Shown here: positions 1 through 11,420 of the stretch, in pieces
How positions within the stretch are numbered: position 1 is the first letter of the stretch
Layout: every line of letters begins with the position of its first letter
DNA from: Acidimicrobiales bacterium
GTDB lineage: Bacteria; Actinomycetota; Acidimicrobiia; Acidimicrobiales; SKKL01
Assembly (NCBI GenBank): GCA_007121465.1
Contig: SKKL01000056.1
Span: forward strand, 1-50,031
Length of the DNA: 50,031 nt
Direction: 5' to 3'
The notes under the pieces: model-generated
Seen by the model: only the letters and a program-made list of their open reading frames with translations
Database searches by the model: none
What the model was told of the DNA's origin: nothing
Translations under genes and position numbers: made by a program

Positions 1-1163
1 GAGACCGCCAGGAGGAGTGCCAGCAGGTAGAGGCCCCTGAACCCCCAGCGGACCTCGGGCACCGAGGCCAACTCGGGAGGCACCGGCCGGACGTCGGCAA
101 CCGCCTGCCAGTTGCCGGGCTCACTGGTGCGGGTGGCCTTGGCCCGGCGCTGGATCAACAGCACCGCCAGCAACACGGCGAAGATCACCGGAGCGACCAT
201 CGCGCCTCTCCCGGTGTTCCAGAAGATGCCCTGTTCGAGCACACCGAGGCCGACCGCCGCCCAGAAGATGACCGCCATGTTCTCCATTCGTCCGATGACA
301 CAGGCGGCGAGGGCACGGATGAGGATCGTCGGGCCGAGCACCGTCCCGAGGGAGATGCCGAGCACTCCGGCGCGCAGGAACAGGGCGAGGAACGCGAGGA
401 GACTGGCGATGACCCAGACGATCGTCCCGATGCGCTTGACCGGGATGCCGAGGAGCATCGCCCGATCGCTGCTCTCCGCGCTGGCGCGGACGGCGATGCC
501 GATCCGCGTGTACCGGAAGAACAACGAGAGGCCGGCAACCGCGAGGACGATGGTGGCCATCGCGATGATGTCGTTGGCGTTGAACACCACGGTGCCGACG
601 TTGAACCGCAGATCGAACGGGGCAGCGAACGTCCCGCCGACACTGGTGCTGGGGAAGACCCCCGGCCAGGCGTTGTGCAGCAGCGTGGGCAGGATGAGCC
701 CGAACCCGGCGAGAGCCTGGGCCATTCCGAGGGTGGCCACCGTGAGGATGAGGCGGGGGGCGTTGACGAACCGGCGGACGATGACGAACTCGACCAGTGC
801 CCCGAGGGCCAGTGCCGAGACGATGCCGACCGGCAGGGCCACGAAGAAGGGCACACCGACGCCCGAGATGAGCAAGACGGTGAACACGGTGGGGACGGCG
901 CCGAGGTCGCCCTGCGCGAAGTTGATGATCCGGTTGGCGCGGTACACCAGCGCGATGCCGAGGGCGATCATCGCAGTGAGCCCGCCGATGACCACCCCTT
1001 GGAGCACCACGCCGAGCGGCATCGGCAACAGGACCGACTGGACGGCGAGGAACACGACGGCGGCCACCGCGATCGTTCCAGCGGAACGCAGCGAGTCGGA
1101 CGTGAGCAGGGCGGGGCGACCGCGACCTGCGGTTGGTGCCATCGCCGGTGTGTCGACGGTCAT
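1..1163 (-). CDS. Branched-chain amino acid ABC transporter permease, LivH portion fused to the start of LivM (truncated at window edge)
   Basis: Manual minus-strand translation from ATG 1163: MTVDTPAMAPTAGRGRPALLTSDSLRSAG...GGLTAMIALGIALVYRANRIINFAQGDLGAVPTVFTVLL...; continues open through ...VIFAVLLAVLLIQRRAKATRTSEPGNWQAVADVRPVPPELASVPEVRWGFRGLYLLALLLAVS to position 1. Missing from the ORF track because it has no stop in the window. Start overlaps the upstream lipoprotein stop (ATGA). Confidence 0.88.
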   Translation of the reverse strand, partial: MTVDTPAMAPTAGRGRPALLTSDSLRSAGTIAVAAVVFLAVQSVLLPMPLGVVLQGVVIGGLTAMIALGIALVYRANRIINFAQGDLGAVPTVFTVLLISGVGVPFFVALPVGIVSALALGALVEFVIVRRFVNAPRLILTVATLGMAQALAGFGLILPTLLHNAWPGVFPSTSVGGTFAAPFDLRFNVGTVVFNANDIIAMATIVLAVAGLSLFFRYTRIGIAVRASAESSDRAMLLGIPVKRIGTIVWVIASLLAFLALFLRAGVLGISLGTVLGPTILIRALAACVIGRMENMAVIFWAAVGLGVLEQGIFWNTGRGAMVAPVIFAVLLAVLLIQRRAKATRTSEPGNWQAVADVRPVPPELASVPEVRWGFRGLYLLALLLAV

Positions 1164-1756
1164 TCGGCGTCGTCGGGGCTGCTCTCGAAGACCCACACGC
1201 CGCGCTCGGTGTCGAGCGCATCGTCGGTCGGCGGCTCCGGTCGATAGATGATCGCGAACTGCCCGTCGAGGTCGCCGGCGGTGTAGATGACCTGCCCCTC
1301 TCGGGTGGCGCCGGGAGCCAGGAGGTCGGCGCGGGTGGTGGTTCCGCCCTGGATCTGGGTCTCGGTGGAGATGTTGGCGGTGTTGGACACCGTGTCGTCG
1401 GGCTTTTCGAGACGGAAGTGGCGGCGGTGGAACTCGATGTCGCTGTTGGTGGTGTTCTCGACCTCGATGCGGGCCCAGATGTAGCCCCAGGTGTCGAACT
1501 CGTTGTACTCCTCGACCCGTCCGACCTCGAGCACGGTGGCGGTGATGCCGTAGACCTCGAGCGGCTCGCCGACTCGTGCCTCGACGTCGCCCTGCTCCCG
1601 CAGCTCCCGCTCGACGTCGAGCGCAGCGTTCTCGTCACCGTCGCCGCTGGGAGGCGTGCACGCCGACGCGGCGATGAGTGCCACCGCGACCAACGACGCG
1701 GGCACCCCCCACCTCGAGCGTCGGCGCGCGAGCGTCGTGGTCGGCCTCACTCCCAT
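1160..1756 (-). CDS. Putative lipoprotein, DUF4352-like
   Basis: Frame of ORF 1160..2032; likely start MGVRPTTTLARRRSRWGVPASLVAVALIAASAC with lipobox; body resembles DUF4352 (YGITATVLEVGRVEEY...WARIEVENTTNSDIEF). Confidence 0.75.
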   Translation of the reverse strand: MGVRPTTTLARRRSRWGVPASLVAVALIAASACTPPSGDGDENAALDVERELREQGDVEARVGEPLEVYGITATVLEVGRVEEYNEFDTWGYIWARIEVENTTNSDIEFHRRHFRLEKPDDTVSNTANISTETQIQGGTTTRADLLAPGATREGQVIYTAGDLDGQFAIIYRPEPPTDDALDTERGVWVFESSPDDAE

Positions 1757-1958
1757 GTTCCCCCCTGGATCTGTCAACAACGACGAACCAGCCGCCGTCA
1801 TGGTGCCTGCTGTCGCCCCGCCGCCCTGGTTACTGTGGCGTCGGTCACGTCCGTGTCTAGCACAGACTAGGGTCGGCTCGTGACCGGCGGGTAACGGCCC
1901 GTCACCAGGCGGCGACGTGGTCTGCCGCCCGACAGCCAGCCATACGGGGGGAACCGAC

Positions 1959-3701
1959 ATGGACGAATCGACCGAGCGAGCACCGACCGCGGGCGGTGCT
2001 GAGCGACCAGGAAGTGGGGGAGGGTCGGCCATCCTGCGCTATTGGCCGGTCCTCGTCGTGGTGGTGGTGGTGGCGGCGGTCGTTGCCATCGCCACCCTCG
2101 GCGGAGACGACGGAGACGACGACGAGCTCACCGCTGGTCCGGACACCACCGAGCAGGTGGACGACGACGCGGGTGACGACGAGACCGTCGGAGATGGCGG
2201 CGACGAACCGGAGGATGCCTCCGACGCTCCGGACTGTGATCCCGAGACCGGGCGCATCATGGTGCCCAGCCTGTTCGCACCCAACTGCGTGCCTCTCTGG
2301 CCCGACGACGCCGACAACGGTGGAGCGACCCACCAGGGCGTGACCGCGGACGAGATCGTCGTGGCCATCTACGACGCCGAGGCCAGTGACCTGGTGCGCG
2401 AAGCCCAGGATGCGACCGGTGTCACCACACCCGAGGAGGCCGAGGAGGCCGAGAACCGGCTCAAGATGGTCGGCGCGTTCAACGACCTCTTCGAGACCTA
2501 CGGCCGCGAGGTTCGGGTCGAGGTGTTCATCCCGAGCGGCGAGGGCGGCGACGAGGCCGCCGCCCGCGCCGACGCGATCCGGATCGCCGAGGAGCTCGAG
2601 GCGTTCGCGGTGATCGGTGGACCCGGCGCCGGGGCCATCAACGCCTACGTCAACGAGCTCGTCGACCGCGACGTCATGTGCTTCTGCACGGCGTCCCAGC
2701 CGATCGAGAACTACATCGAGTGGTCGCCCTATGTCTGGTCGGGCCTCATGGCGTCGACCCAGGGGTACGTGCACCGGGCGGACTTCATCGCCGACCGGCT
2801 GGCCGGTTCTCCCGCCCAGTACGCCGGCGATCCCGAGATGCACGACACCGATCGCGTCTTCGGTCTCGTCTACTACGAGACACCCGATGGGGCCTACCAG
2901 GCGGGCGTCGACTTCTTCGAGGAGCGCCTCGCCGAGGACGGCGTGGAGCTCACGACCAGCATCGCGTTCATGGTCGACGGCAACCGCGAGGAGCAGGCCC
3001 AGTCGATCATGACTCGCATGAACTCCGACGGTGTCACCTCGGTGATCCTCGCGACCGACCCGCTGATGCCTCAGCAGCTGACCAACCAGGCGACCAACCA
3101 GGACTACTTCCCCGAGTGGATCGTCGTCGGCGCATCGGGCACCGACAACTCCAACCTGGCTCGACTCTACGACCAGGACCAGTGGGAGAACGCCTTCGGT
3201 CTGTCGTACCTGCTGCCGCCGATCGATCCCGGCTACGAGCAGCAGGAGGGCAACATCATCAGCTGGCATCTCGGCGAGGAGTTGTCGAACTACCCCGACT
3301 ACTTCTCCTGGCTGCGGTTCTTCACCGGCGTACATCTCGCCGGCCCCGAGCTCACCCCGGAGAGCTTCCGCGACGGGATGTTCTCGTTCGAACCGGTGTC
3401 GGGCCACCAGACCCAGTTCGGCACCTCTTACGGCGAGGACCTGTGGGACTGGCCGGACTACCTGGGTGCCGACGACGTGACGCTCATCTTCTGGGATCGC
3501 GAAGCACCCGATCCGCGCACCGATGCCGGGGAAGTCGGCATGTACCGCTACCTCGACGAGGCTCGCCGCTACCTGCCGGGCGAGGTGGGGGAGACCACCA
3601 CCCCGTTCTTCGAGCAGGAGGGCACGGTCATCATGTTCGACGAGCGCCCCGAGGGCGACCGCCCGCCGCGCTATCCGCGCCGGTCAGGTCGCGACGGCTG
3701 A
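1959..3701 (+). CDS. Branched-chain amino acid-type ABC transporter substrate-binding protein (Peripla_BP_6-like), N-terminal TM anchor
   Basis: ATG 1959 MDESTERAPTAGG...ILRYWPVLVVVVVVAAVVAIATLGG, acidic linker, then periplasmic-binding fold sequence (GGPGAGAINAYVNELVDRDVMCFC...); divergent from the LivHM-like gene. Confidence 0.8.
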   Translation: MDESTERAPTAGGAERPGSGGGSAILRYWPVLVVVVVVAAVVAIATLGGDDGDDDELTAGPDTTEQVDDDAGDDETVGDGGDEPEDASDAPDCDPETGRIMVPSLFAPNCVPLWPDDADNGGATHQGVTADEIVVAIYDAEASDLVREAQDATGVTTPEEAEEAENRLKMVGAFNDLFETYGREVRVEVFIPSGEGGDEAAARADAIRIAEELEAFAVIGGPGAGAINAYVNELVDRDVMCFCTASQPIENYIEWSPYVWSGLMASTQGYVHRADFIADRLAGSPAQYAGDPEMHDTDRVFGLVYYETPDGAYQAGVDFFEERLAEDGVELTTSIAFMVDGNREEQAQSIMTRMNSDGVTSVILATDPLMPQQLTNQATNQDYFPEWIVVGASGTDNSNLARLYDQDQWENAFGLSYLLPPIDPGYEQQEGNIISWHLGEELSNYPDYFSWLRFFTGVHLAGPELTPESFRDGMFSFEPVSGHQTQFGTSYGEDLWDWPDYLGADDVTLIFWDREAPDPRTDAGEVGMYRYLDEARRYLPGEVGETTTPFFEQEGTVIMFDERPEGDRPPRYPRRSGRDG

Positions 3702-3720
3702 CGTCTGACCAACGCCGAAC

Positions 3721-3748
3721 GAGGGGGACCGCTTCGGCGGTCCCCCTC
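3721..3748 (+). terminator. Intrinsic terminator-like hairpin between convergent genes
   Basis: Perfect 12-bp stem GAGGGGGACCGC / GCGGTCCCCCTC with TTCG tetraloop; no T-tract. Confidence 0.7.
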
Positions 3749-3841
3749 ATCGCGTGGGGCTGTGGTCAGCGGAGGCGGAGGATTCGAGTTCGGCCGGGAC
3801 GGCACAGAGTGCCCGCAACGGGCGCTCTCTACCGTCGGCGC

Positions 3842-5776
3842 TCAGGGCGCGGGTGGCGCCGAGCCGCCGGTGTGGGCCTCGTCGCCGCTCGCGTGGCGCT
3901 CCCAGGTGGCGTACATCTCCGCGTAGTGCCCACCGAGTGCGACCAACTCGTCGTGGCTGCCGAGCTCGGCGATGCCTCCATCACGCACGACGGCGATGCG
4001 ATCGGCCCGCATGGCGGTGGCCAGCCGGTGGGCGATGATGATGGCGGTGCGCCCCTCCAACAGGGTGTCGAGGGCCCGTTCGATCTTTGCTTCCGACCGA
4101 AGATCGAGGTTGGAGGTTGCCTCGTCGAGCACCAACACCCGCGGCCGGGCCAGGAACGCCCTGGCCAGCGCGAGCAGCTGCCGCTCACCCGACGAGAGCG
4201 AGACCCCACGCTCGTGACACGGTGTGTGGATCCCGTCGGGGAGCCGGTCGATGAGGTCGTCGATGCCCACCGCTCGACAGGCGTCGAGGACCTCGCGGTC
4301 AGACGCATCGGGCCGGGCGAAGGCGATGTTGTCGCGGATGGAGCCGGCGAACAGGAACGGTTCCTGCGGGACGATGCCCAACTGACTGCGCAGCGACGCC
4401 AGGGTGACCGATCGCAGGTCGTGACCGTCCATCGACACGGTGCCGTTGGTGGGGTCGTAGAACCGGGTGACGAGGGCCGCAAGGGTCGACTTCCCCGCGC
4501 CGGTCGGTCCGACCAGGGCGAAGACCTCGCCTTCGGCGATGGTGAGATCGACCCCCTCGAGCACCGGTTGCCCCTCGACGTAGGAGAACGACACATCGTC
4601 GAACTGGATCCGGCCCTGGATCGGGGGCAGGTCGACGGCGTCGGGGTCCTCGACGGTGCGCGGCTCGGTCTCGAGCAGGTCGGCCAGCTTGTGCATCGCC
4701 GCTTGGCCCTTCTGGTACGTGTTGTACAGGTTGACCAGCTGCTGGATCGGGGCGAAGAACGTGCTGAGATACAAGACGAAGGCGGTGAGCTCGCCGATGG
4801 TGAGGTTCCCGTCGAGCACCATGTTGCCTCCGACGAGGAGGATGGTGGCCTGTCCCATGATGGCGACGAACTCTGTGCCCGAGCCGTAGAGCGCACCGAT
4901 CCGAGCGGTGTGGTTGTTGGCATCGCGGTAGGCGCCGGCGGTGTTGCGATGCTCGGCGATGTTGTGCCGCTGGCGGTTGTGGGCGGCGACGATCCGCACC
5001 CCGGAGAGGCTCTCCTGTAGGTGGGCGAGCACGTCGGCGATCCGATCGCGAACGATCTCGTAGCCCCGGTCCGATGCGGTGCGGAACCACAGGGTCATGG
5101 CGACCATCACCGGCAGGATCACGAACAGAGTGACTGCAGCGAGCTGCACGTTCATGTCGAACAGGACGATCATCACGATGACCAGCGTCAGCCCTTGGAC
5201 CAACATCTGGATGAGTCCCTCGTGGAACAACTGGGTGAGGCTCTCGATGTCGCTGGTCATCCGGCTCATCAGCCGGCCGGCCTTCTCCTCGGTGTAGAAG
5301 CTGACGTCGAGTCGCTGGAGATGGGAGAAGACCCGGACCCGCAACGCGTACATCAGTCGCTCACCGACGCGACCGGCCCACGCCACCCGGGCCCGGCTCA
5401 CGTTGACGTGAACCACGATGCTGAGCAGGAACAACGCGGACACCGTGACGATGACGCCGAAGTCGCCTTCGTCGATGCCGTCGTCGATGCCGATCCGGGT
5501 GAGAGTCGGCCCGGCCAGCATCGCGATCGTCTCGATGACCACGAGCACGAACGCACCGACCAGGGCCAGCCAGTTGGGCTTGAGCAGACCGCGTAGGGTC
5601 AGGCGCCGTCGGTCGTAGTGGGAGTGGCTGAACGGCACATGCGGTGGATCGCGATCCTCCTCGGACGCCAGCAACCCGTCGACCCGGTCCTGGAGCTCGG
5701 GAGGGATGCCGGCAAAGGGCAGACCTGCTCCCTGGGAGCTGCGTGCTGCGCCGCCTCCGCCCATCATCATGCCCAT
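3842..5776 (-). CDS. ABC exporter, TMD-NBD half transporter (subunit 2 of heterodimer)
   Basis: ABC membrane domain plus Walker A GPTGAGKST, signature LSSGERQ, Walker B VLVLDEATSNLD, H-loop IIIAHRLAT; start overlaps upstream ABC gene stop (TGATG). Confidence 0.93.
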   Translation of the reverse strand: MGMMMGGGGAARSSQGAGLPFAGIPPELQDRVDGLLASEEDRDPPHVPFSHSHYDRRRLTLRGLLKPNWLALVGAFVLVVIETIAMLAGPTLTRIGIDDGIDEGDFGVIVTVSALFLLSIVVHVNVSRARVAWAGRVGERLMYALRVRVFSHLQRLDVSFYTEEKAGRLMSRMTSDIESLTQLFHEGLIQMLVQGLTLVIVMIVLFDMNVQLAAVTLFVILPVMVAMTLWFRTASDRGYEIVRDRIADVLAHLQESLSGVRIVAAHNRQRHNIAEHRNTAGAYRDANNHTARIGALYGSGTEFVAIMGQATILLVGGNMVLDGNLTIGELTAFVLYLSTFFAPIQQLVNLYNTYQKGQAAMHKLADLLETEPRTVEDPDAVDLPPIQGRIQFDDVSFSYVEGQPVLEGVDLTIAEGEVFALVGPTGAGKSTLAALVTRFYDPTNGTVSMDGHDLRSVTLASLRSQLGIVPQEPFLFAGSIRDNIAFARPDASDREVLDACRAVGIDDLIDRLPDGIHTPCHERGVSLSSGERQLLALARAFLARPRVLVLDEATSNLDLRSEAKIERALDTLLEGRTAIIIAHRLATAMRADRIAVVRDGGIAELGSHDELVALGGHYAEMYATWERHASGDEAHTGGSAPPAP

Positions 5777-7773
5777 CAGCTCGCCCCTCCGAAACTGCCG
5801 GGGATGCCCGGGCCACTGTCGGGTCCGGCCCCGGCGCCGCCTCGCAACGCCTGCATCGTGGCCATCTTCGCGTCGCGCTCGGCCTGGGCCGCCCGACGGG
5901 CCTCCTGGGCCGCTCGGCGCGCCTCGGCGTCTTCGTCGAGGTGCGCCAGCACCGAGGCGTACCGTGGCTCGTTGGCCATGAGGTCGGCGTGGGTGCCGCT
6001 GGCCGCGACGCGGCCGTTCTCGAGCAGCACCACCCGTTCGGCCAGATTGATGGTGGAGAGTCGGTGGGCGATGACGATCGTGGTGCGGTCGGTCATCAGG
6101 TTCACCAGGGCGTCGTGGATCTCCTGTTCGACCCTGACGTCGATGGCCGAGGTGGCGTCGTCGAGGATGAGCACCTTGGGGTTGACCAGCAGGGCTCGGG
6201 CGATGGCGATCCGCTGGCGCTGGCCGCCCGACAGCGTGTAGCCGCGTTCGCCGATGACGGTGTCGTAACCGTCGGGGAGCCGCTCGATGAACTCGGTGGC
6301 GTTGGCGGCGGCCGCGGCATCGGCGATCTCGTCCATCGGTGCATCCGGTCGGCCGTAGGCGATGTTGTCGCGGATGGATGCCGAGAAGAGGAACGGCTCG
6401 TCGAGAACCATGCCGACCTGAGCTCGGAGGCTGGCGAGGGTGAGCGACCGAACATCGTGGCCGTCGACCTGGACCTCACCGTCGGTCACGTCGTAGAAGC
6501 GGGTGAGCAGGCGAGCGATGGTGGACTTGCCCGAGCCGGTGCGACCCACGATCGCCACCGTCTCGCCGGGGGCGACATCGAGATCGAAGCCGTCGAGCAC
6601 CCGATGCCCGCTCGCGTAGTCGAAGGTGACGTTGCGGTAGGTCACCCGACCATCGGGATCGACGAGGTCGGCGGCGTCGGGGGCGTCGAGGATGTCGGGC
6701 TTCTCGTCGAGGATCTCATAGATCCGGCTCGCGGATGCGGCCGAGCGCTGGCTCATCATCATCAACATCCCGATCATGCGGAACGGTGCCTGGAGCATGA
6801 CCACGTAGGTGCTGAAGGCGACGATCGCTCCGACGGTGACCGCCCCGTCGATGGCGAGCCAACCGCCGTAGAGCAGCACCATGGCCGTGCCGACCCGGGG
6901 CAGGTTCTCCATGATCGGGGCGTAGCGGGCCCGCAGGTCGATCTGTTTGGTGGCGGCCCAGCGGAGGCGGTCGGCGTTGCGGGCCAGCGCGTCGACCTGC
7001 TGCTGCTCGGCCGCGAACGACTTGACCACCCGTGTGCCGCTCACGCTCTCCTCGACGGTGGTGGCCACGTCGGCGGTGCGGGATTGGACGACCCAGGAGA
7101 TGGGGAACATGAACGAGCGCATTCGCAGGCCGACGAAGAACACGAACGGCAGGGGGAGCAAGGCCACGATGGTGAGGGGGACGTGGATCATCATCATCAG
7201 CACGAAGGCGAGGACGAAGCTGATCACCTGCAAGCCCATCATCGGTGCGAAGGTCAGGAACATCTGCACCGACCGGATGTCGGAGTTGGCCCGAGACACG
7301 AGCTGGCCGGTCTGCACCCTGTCGAAGAACGAGAACGACATCCTGGCGAGGTGCTGGTACATGGTGAGACGCAGGTCGTACTCGAGGCCGTAGGCCACCT
7401 TGAAGAGGAAGTAGCGCGACCCGAGCTGGGCGAGGCCCCGCACGGCCGCCAGTCCGACCAGCGCCCACACGAAGGGCATGAGCGGGGAGGTCTGGGCCCT
7501 GAGCGCATCGTCGAGTCCGGCCATGACCACACGTGGGACCGCGACCTGGGCGACGAGGGCGATGGCGGACAGAACCATCGCGGTGACGAAGGTCGTGCGA
7601 CGGGCGAGCAGCATCGGTGCCATCCGCCGGATCCATCCCTTGGATGTGTCCGGGTCGACGTCGGCGAGCGGCGGTGGGTACCGCGCCTCGACGGTGCACG
7701 GCTCGAACGGCGAGGGCGGGTGCGCGTCCCTGCCGGCGAGTCGCTCGAAGTCGCGTTCGATGGTCGAGGTCAT
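5776..7773 (-). CDS. ABC exporter, TMD-NBD half transporter (subunit 1 of heterodimer)
   Basis: Walker A GRTGSGKST, signature LSGGQRQR, Walker B VLILDDATSAID (Asp at the catalytic Glu position), H-loop IVIAHRLST. Confidence 0.93.
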   Translation of the reverse strand: MTSTIERDFERLAGRDAHPPSPFEPCTVEARYPPPLADVDPDTSKGWIRRMAPMLLARRTTFVTAMVLSAIALVAQVAVPRVVMAGLDDALRAQTSPLMPFVWALVGLAAVRGLAQLGSRYFLFKVAYGLEYDLRLTMYQHLARMSFSFFDRVQTGQLVSRANSDIRSVQMFLTFAPMMGLQVISFVLAFVLMMMIHVPLTIVALLPLPFVFFVGLRMRSFMFPISWVVQSRTADVATTVEESVSGTRVVKSFAAEQQQVDALARNADRLRWAATKQIDLRARYAPIMENLPRVGTAMVLLYGGWLAIDGAVTVGAIVAFSTYVVMLQAPFRMIGMLMMMSQRSAASASRIYEILDEKPDILDAPDAADLVDPDGRVTYRNVTFDYASGHRVLDGFDLDVAPGETVAIVGRTGSGKSTIARLLTRFYDVTDGEVQVDGHDVRSLTLASLRAQVGMVLDEPFLFSASIRDNIAYGRPDAPMDEIADAAAAANATEFIERLPDGYDTVIGERGYTLSGGQRQRIAIARALLVNPKVLILDDATSAIDVRVEQEIHDALVNLMTDRTTIVIAHRLSTINLAERVVLLENGRVAASGTHADLMANEPRYASVLAHLDEDAEARRAAQEARRAAQAERDAKMATMQALRGGAGAGPDSGPGIPGSFGGAS

Positions 7774-8210
7774 GTACCAGCCTTTGCGGCCCGCGAGGCG
7801 AGGATGGCGGCGAGGCAGAGCTCCAGGCCGTGAGCAGCGCCCTCGGCCTCGGGCTGCTCGAGGTGCCCGAGGAGCTCGGCGAGGCGCTCCTGCACGGCGG
7901 TGTCGGCCAGGGAGGCGGCGGCGAGACCGGCATCGGAGATCTGGTGGGTGACGCGACGACGGTCGTGGGCGTCGGGTTCGCGCACCACGAAGCCACGGGC
8001 GACGAGGCCGTCGACGAGTGCGGTGAGGCTGGGACGGCTGACGTCGAGGAGCTGGGCGAGCGCGGTGGCGGCGGCCGGCTTCTCGCGGAGGTACACGAGG
8101 AGGCGGTACTGCGACGCCGACAGGTCGAGCTCGGCCAAGGTGAGGTCGAGGACCTTGGCGAGCAGTGCGACCGCTCGGGCCGCCTCACGCGAAACTGGTT
8201 CGTTCGTCAC
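7770..8210 (-). CDS. MarR family transcriptional regulator
   Basis: GTG 8210: VTNEPVSREAARAVALLAKVLDLTLAELDLSASQYRLLVYLREKPAAATALAQLLDVSRPSLTALVDGLVARGFVVREPDAHDRRRVTHQISDAG; ATGA overlap with the ABC gene. Confidence 0.87.
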   Translation of the reverse strand: MTNEPVSREAARAVALLAKVLDLTLAELDLSASQYRLLVYLREKPAAATALAQLLDVSRPSLTALVDGLVARGFVVREPDAHDRRRVTHQISDAGLAAASLADTAVQERLAELLGHLEQPEAEGAAHGLELCLAAILASRAAKAGT

Positions 8211-8228
8211 ACTATTAGTGTGACGAAC
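8202..8228. promoter_or_regulatory. Candidate MarR operator (27-bp perfect palindrome)
   Basis: GTTCGTCACACTA-T-TAGTGTGACGAAC: 13-bp arms, 1-nt centre; contains the marR GTG start (8208-8210). Confidence 0.8.
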
Positions 8229-8234
8229 TAAATG

Positions 8235-8254
8235 CAGGTGACGCAAGTCACCTG
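8235..8254 (-). terminator. Terminator-like hairpin (or second operator) between the LLM gene and marR
   Basis: CAGGTGAC-gcaa-GTCACCTG perfect 8-bp inverted repeat, 11 nt after the LLM stop on the minus strand. Confidence 0.5.
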
Positions 8255-8265
8255 GGGAGCGCCCC

Positions 8266-9180
8266 TCAGGCGGCGGCGACGGCCCGCGTGGCGAGGAGGC
8301 GGTGCGTTCGGTTCGCCTCGTCGTCGTTGCGCGTGCTGATGGCGGCGACGAAATCGGTGACCCCGATCGCGGCGAGACGGTCGAGGTGGGCCGAGACGGT
8401 GTCCTCGTCGCCGACCACGGCGATGTCGGCCGGGCCCTCGGCTCCGTCGAGATCGAGCATCGCCCGATAGGACGGGAGTTGGCCATAGGTGGCCAGGCCC
8501 CGGGCGATGGCCTCCTTGGCCCCGTCGGTGTCGCTGGTGACACAGATCGGCAACGACGCCACGACCCGTGGAGTCGGATGGCCGGCCGACTCGGCGGCGG
8601 CACCGAGGTGGGGCACGATGTGATCGGCGAGGGCCCGTTCCCCGGTGCACCAGGTGATCGTTCCGGCCCCGACCGACCCGGCCAGCTCGAGCATCTTCGG
8701 GCCGAGGGCCGCGATGAGCAGCTCCGGTGGTGTCACGTCGGCGATCCCGACCGAACCGACTGCGGTGATCTGCTCGCCGTGCACATCGGCGGGTTCGCCC
8801 CGCAGCATCGGCAGCAGTGCATCGAGGTACTCCGCGAGGTACGAGCGGGGGCGCTGGTAGGAGTAGCCCCACATCGACTCGACGACGATCTGGTGGCTGA
8901 GCCCGATGCCGAGCGCGAGGCGCCCCCCGGTGGCCGCCTGGGTGGTGAGGGCCTGACCGGCCAGCATCTGGGGATGGCGGGGTTGGACGGGGACGACGGC
9001 GGTGCCGAGCTCGATGTCGGGCACCTCACGTCCGGCGACGGCGAGGGCGGTGAGCGCGTCGAGCCCGAAGATCTGAGCCAGCCAGAAGCTCGAGAAGCCG
9101 CTGTCGGCACAGAGCCGCGCCGATGCGATGACCGCGTCGAGAGAGTCCGCCGATGCCGAACCATTGATGCCGATCTTCAC
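8266..9180 (-). CDS. LLM class (F420-dependent-like) oxidoreductase
   Basis: MKIGINGSASADSLDAVIASARLCADSGFSSFWLAQIFGLDALTALA...LGTAVVPVQPRHPQMLAGQALTTQAATGGRLALGIGLSH; GTG start. Confidence 0.9.
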   Translation of the reverse strand: MKIGINGSASADSLDAVIASARLCADSGFSSFWLAQIFGLDALTALAVAGREVPDIELGTAVVPVQPRHPQMLAGQALTTQAATGGRLALGIGLSHQIVVESMWGYSYQRPRSYLAEYLDALLPMLRGEPADVHGEQITAVGSVGIADVTPPELLIAALGPKMLELAGSVGAGTITWCTGERALADHIVPHLGAAAESAGHPTPRVVASLPICVTSDTDGAKEAIARGLATYGQLPSYRAMLDLDGAEGPADIAVVGDEDTVSAHLDRLAAIGVTDFVAAISTRNDDEANRTHRLLATRAVAAA

Positions 9181-9248
9181 TGATCCCCCTGAGTGCTGGT
9201 GAACACGACCGCTCGCACCCTACCGCCCGCGCCAGGCGTCAGACGCGC

Positions 9249-9279
9249 CGGAGGGGGCCGGCCGAGCCGACCCCCTCCG
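9249..9279 (-). terminator. Intrinsic terminator-like hairpin downstream of the membrane pyrophosphatase gene
   Basis: Stem 9250-9261/9267-9278 (plus flanking C9249-G9279); the single non-Watson-Crick position is U-G in minus-strand RNA but C-A in plus-strand RNA, consistent with function on the minus strand. Confidence 0.7.
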
Positions 9280-9297
9280 ACCTGCGGCTGCGTCGGA

Positions 9298-11388
<2,091 letters not shown>

Positions 11389-11420
11389 TGACAGGTCTCC
11401 TCTGAGAGACGGATGATGGT

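Noticed and set aside
112-1251. 379-aa plus-strand ORF and minus ORFs 121..1638 and 185..856
   Set aside because: The genuine gene is the minus-strand LivHM-like frame open to the window edge; these are alternative frames.
2678-5020. 780-aa plus-strand ORF in the track
   Set aside because: Runs through the SBP gene in a different frame and then antisense to the ABC exporter; low-complexity Arg/Gly-rich product typical of GC-rich shadow frames.
5644-7833. 729-aa plus-strand ORF
   Set aside because: Antisense to a well-supported ABC exporter gene; no recognisable domain.
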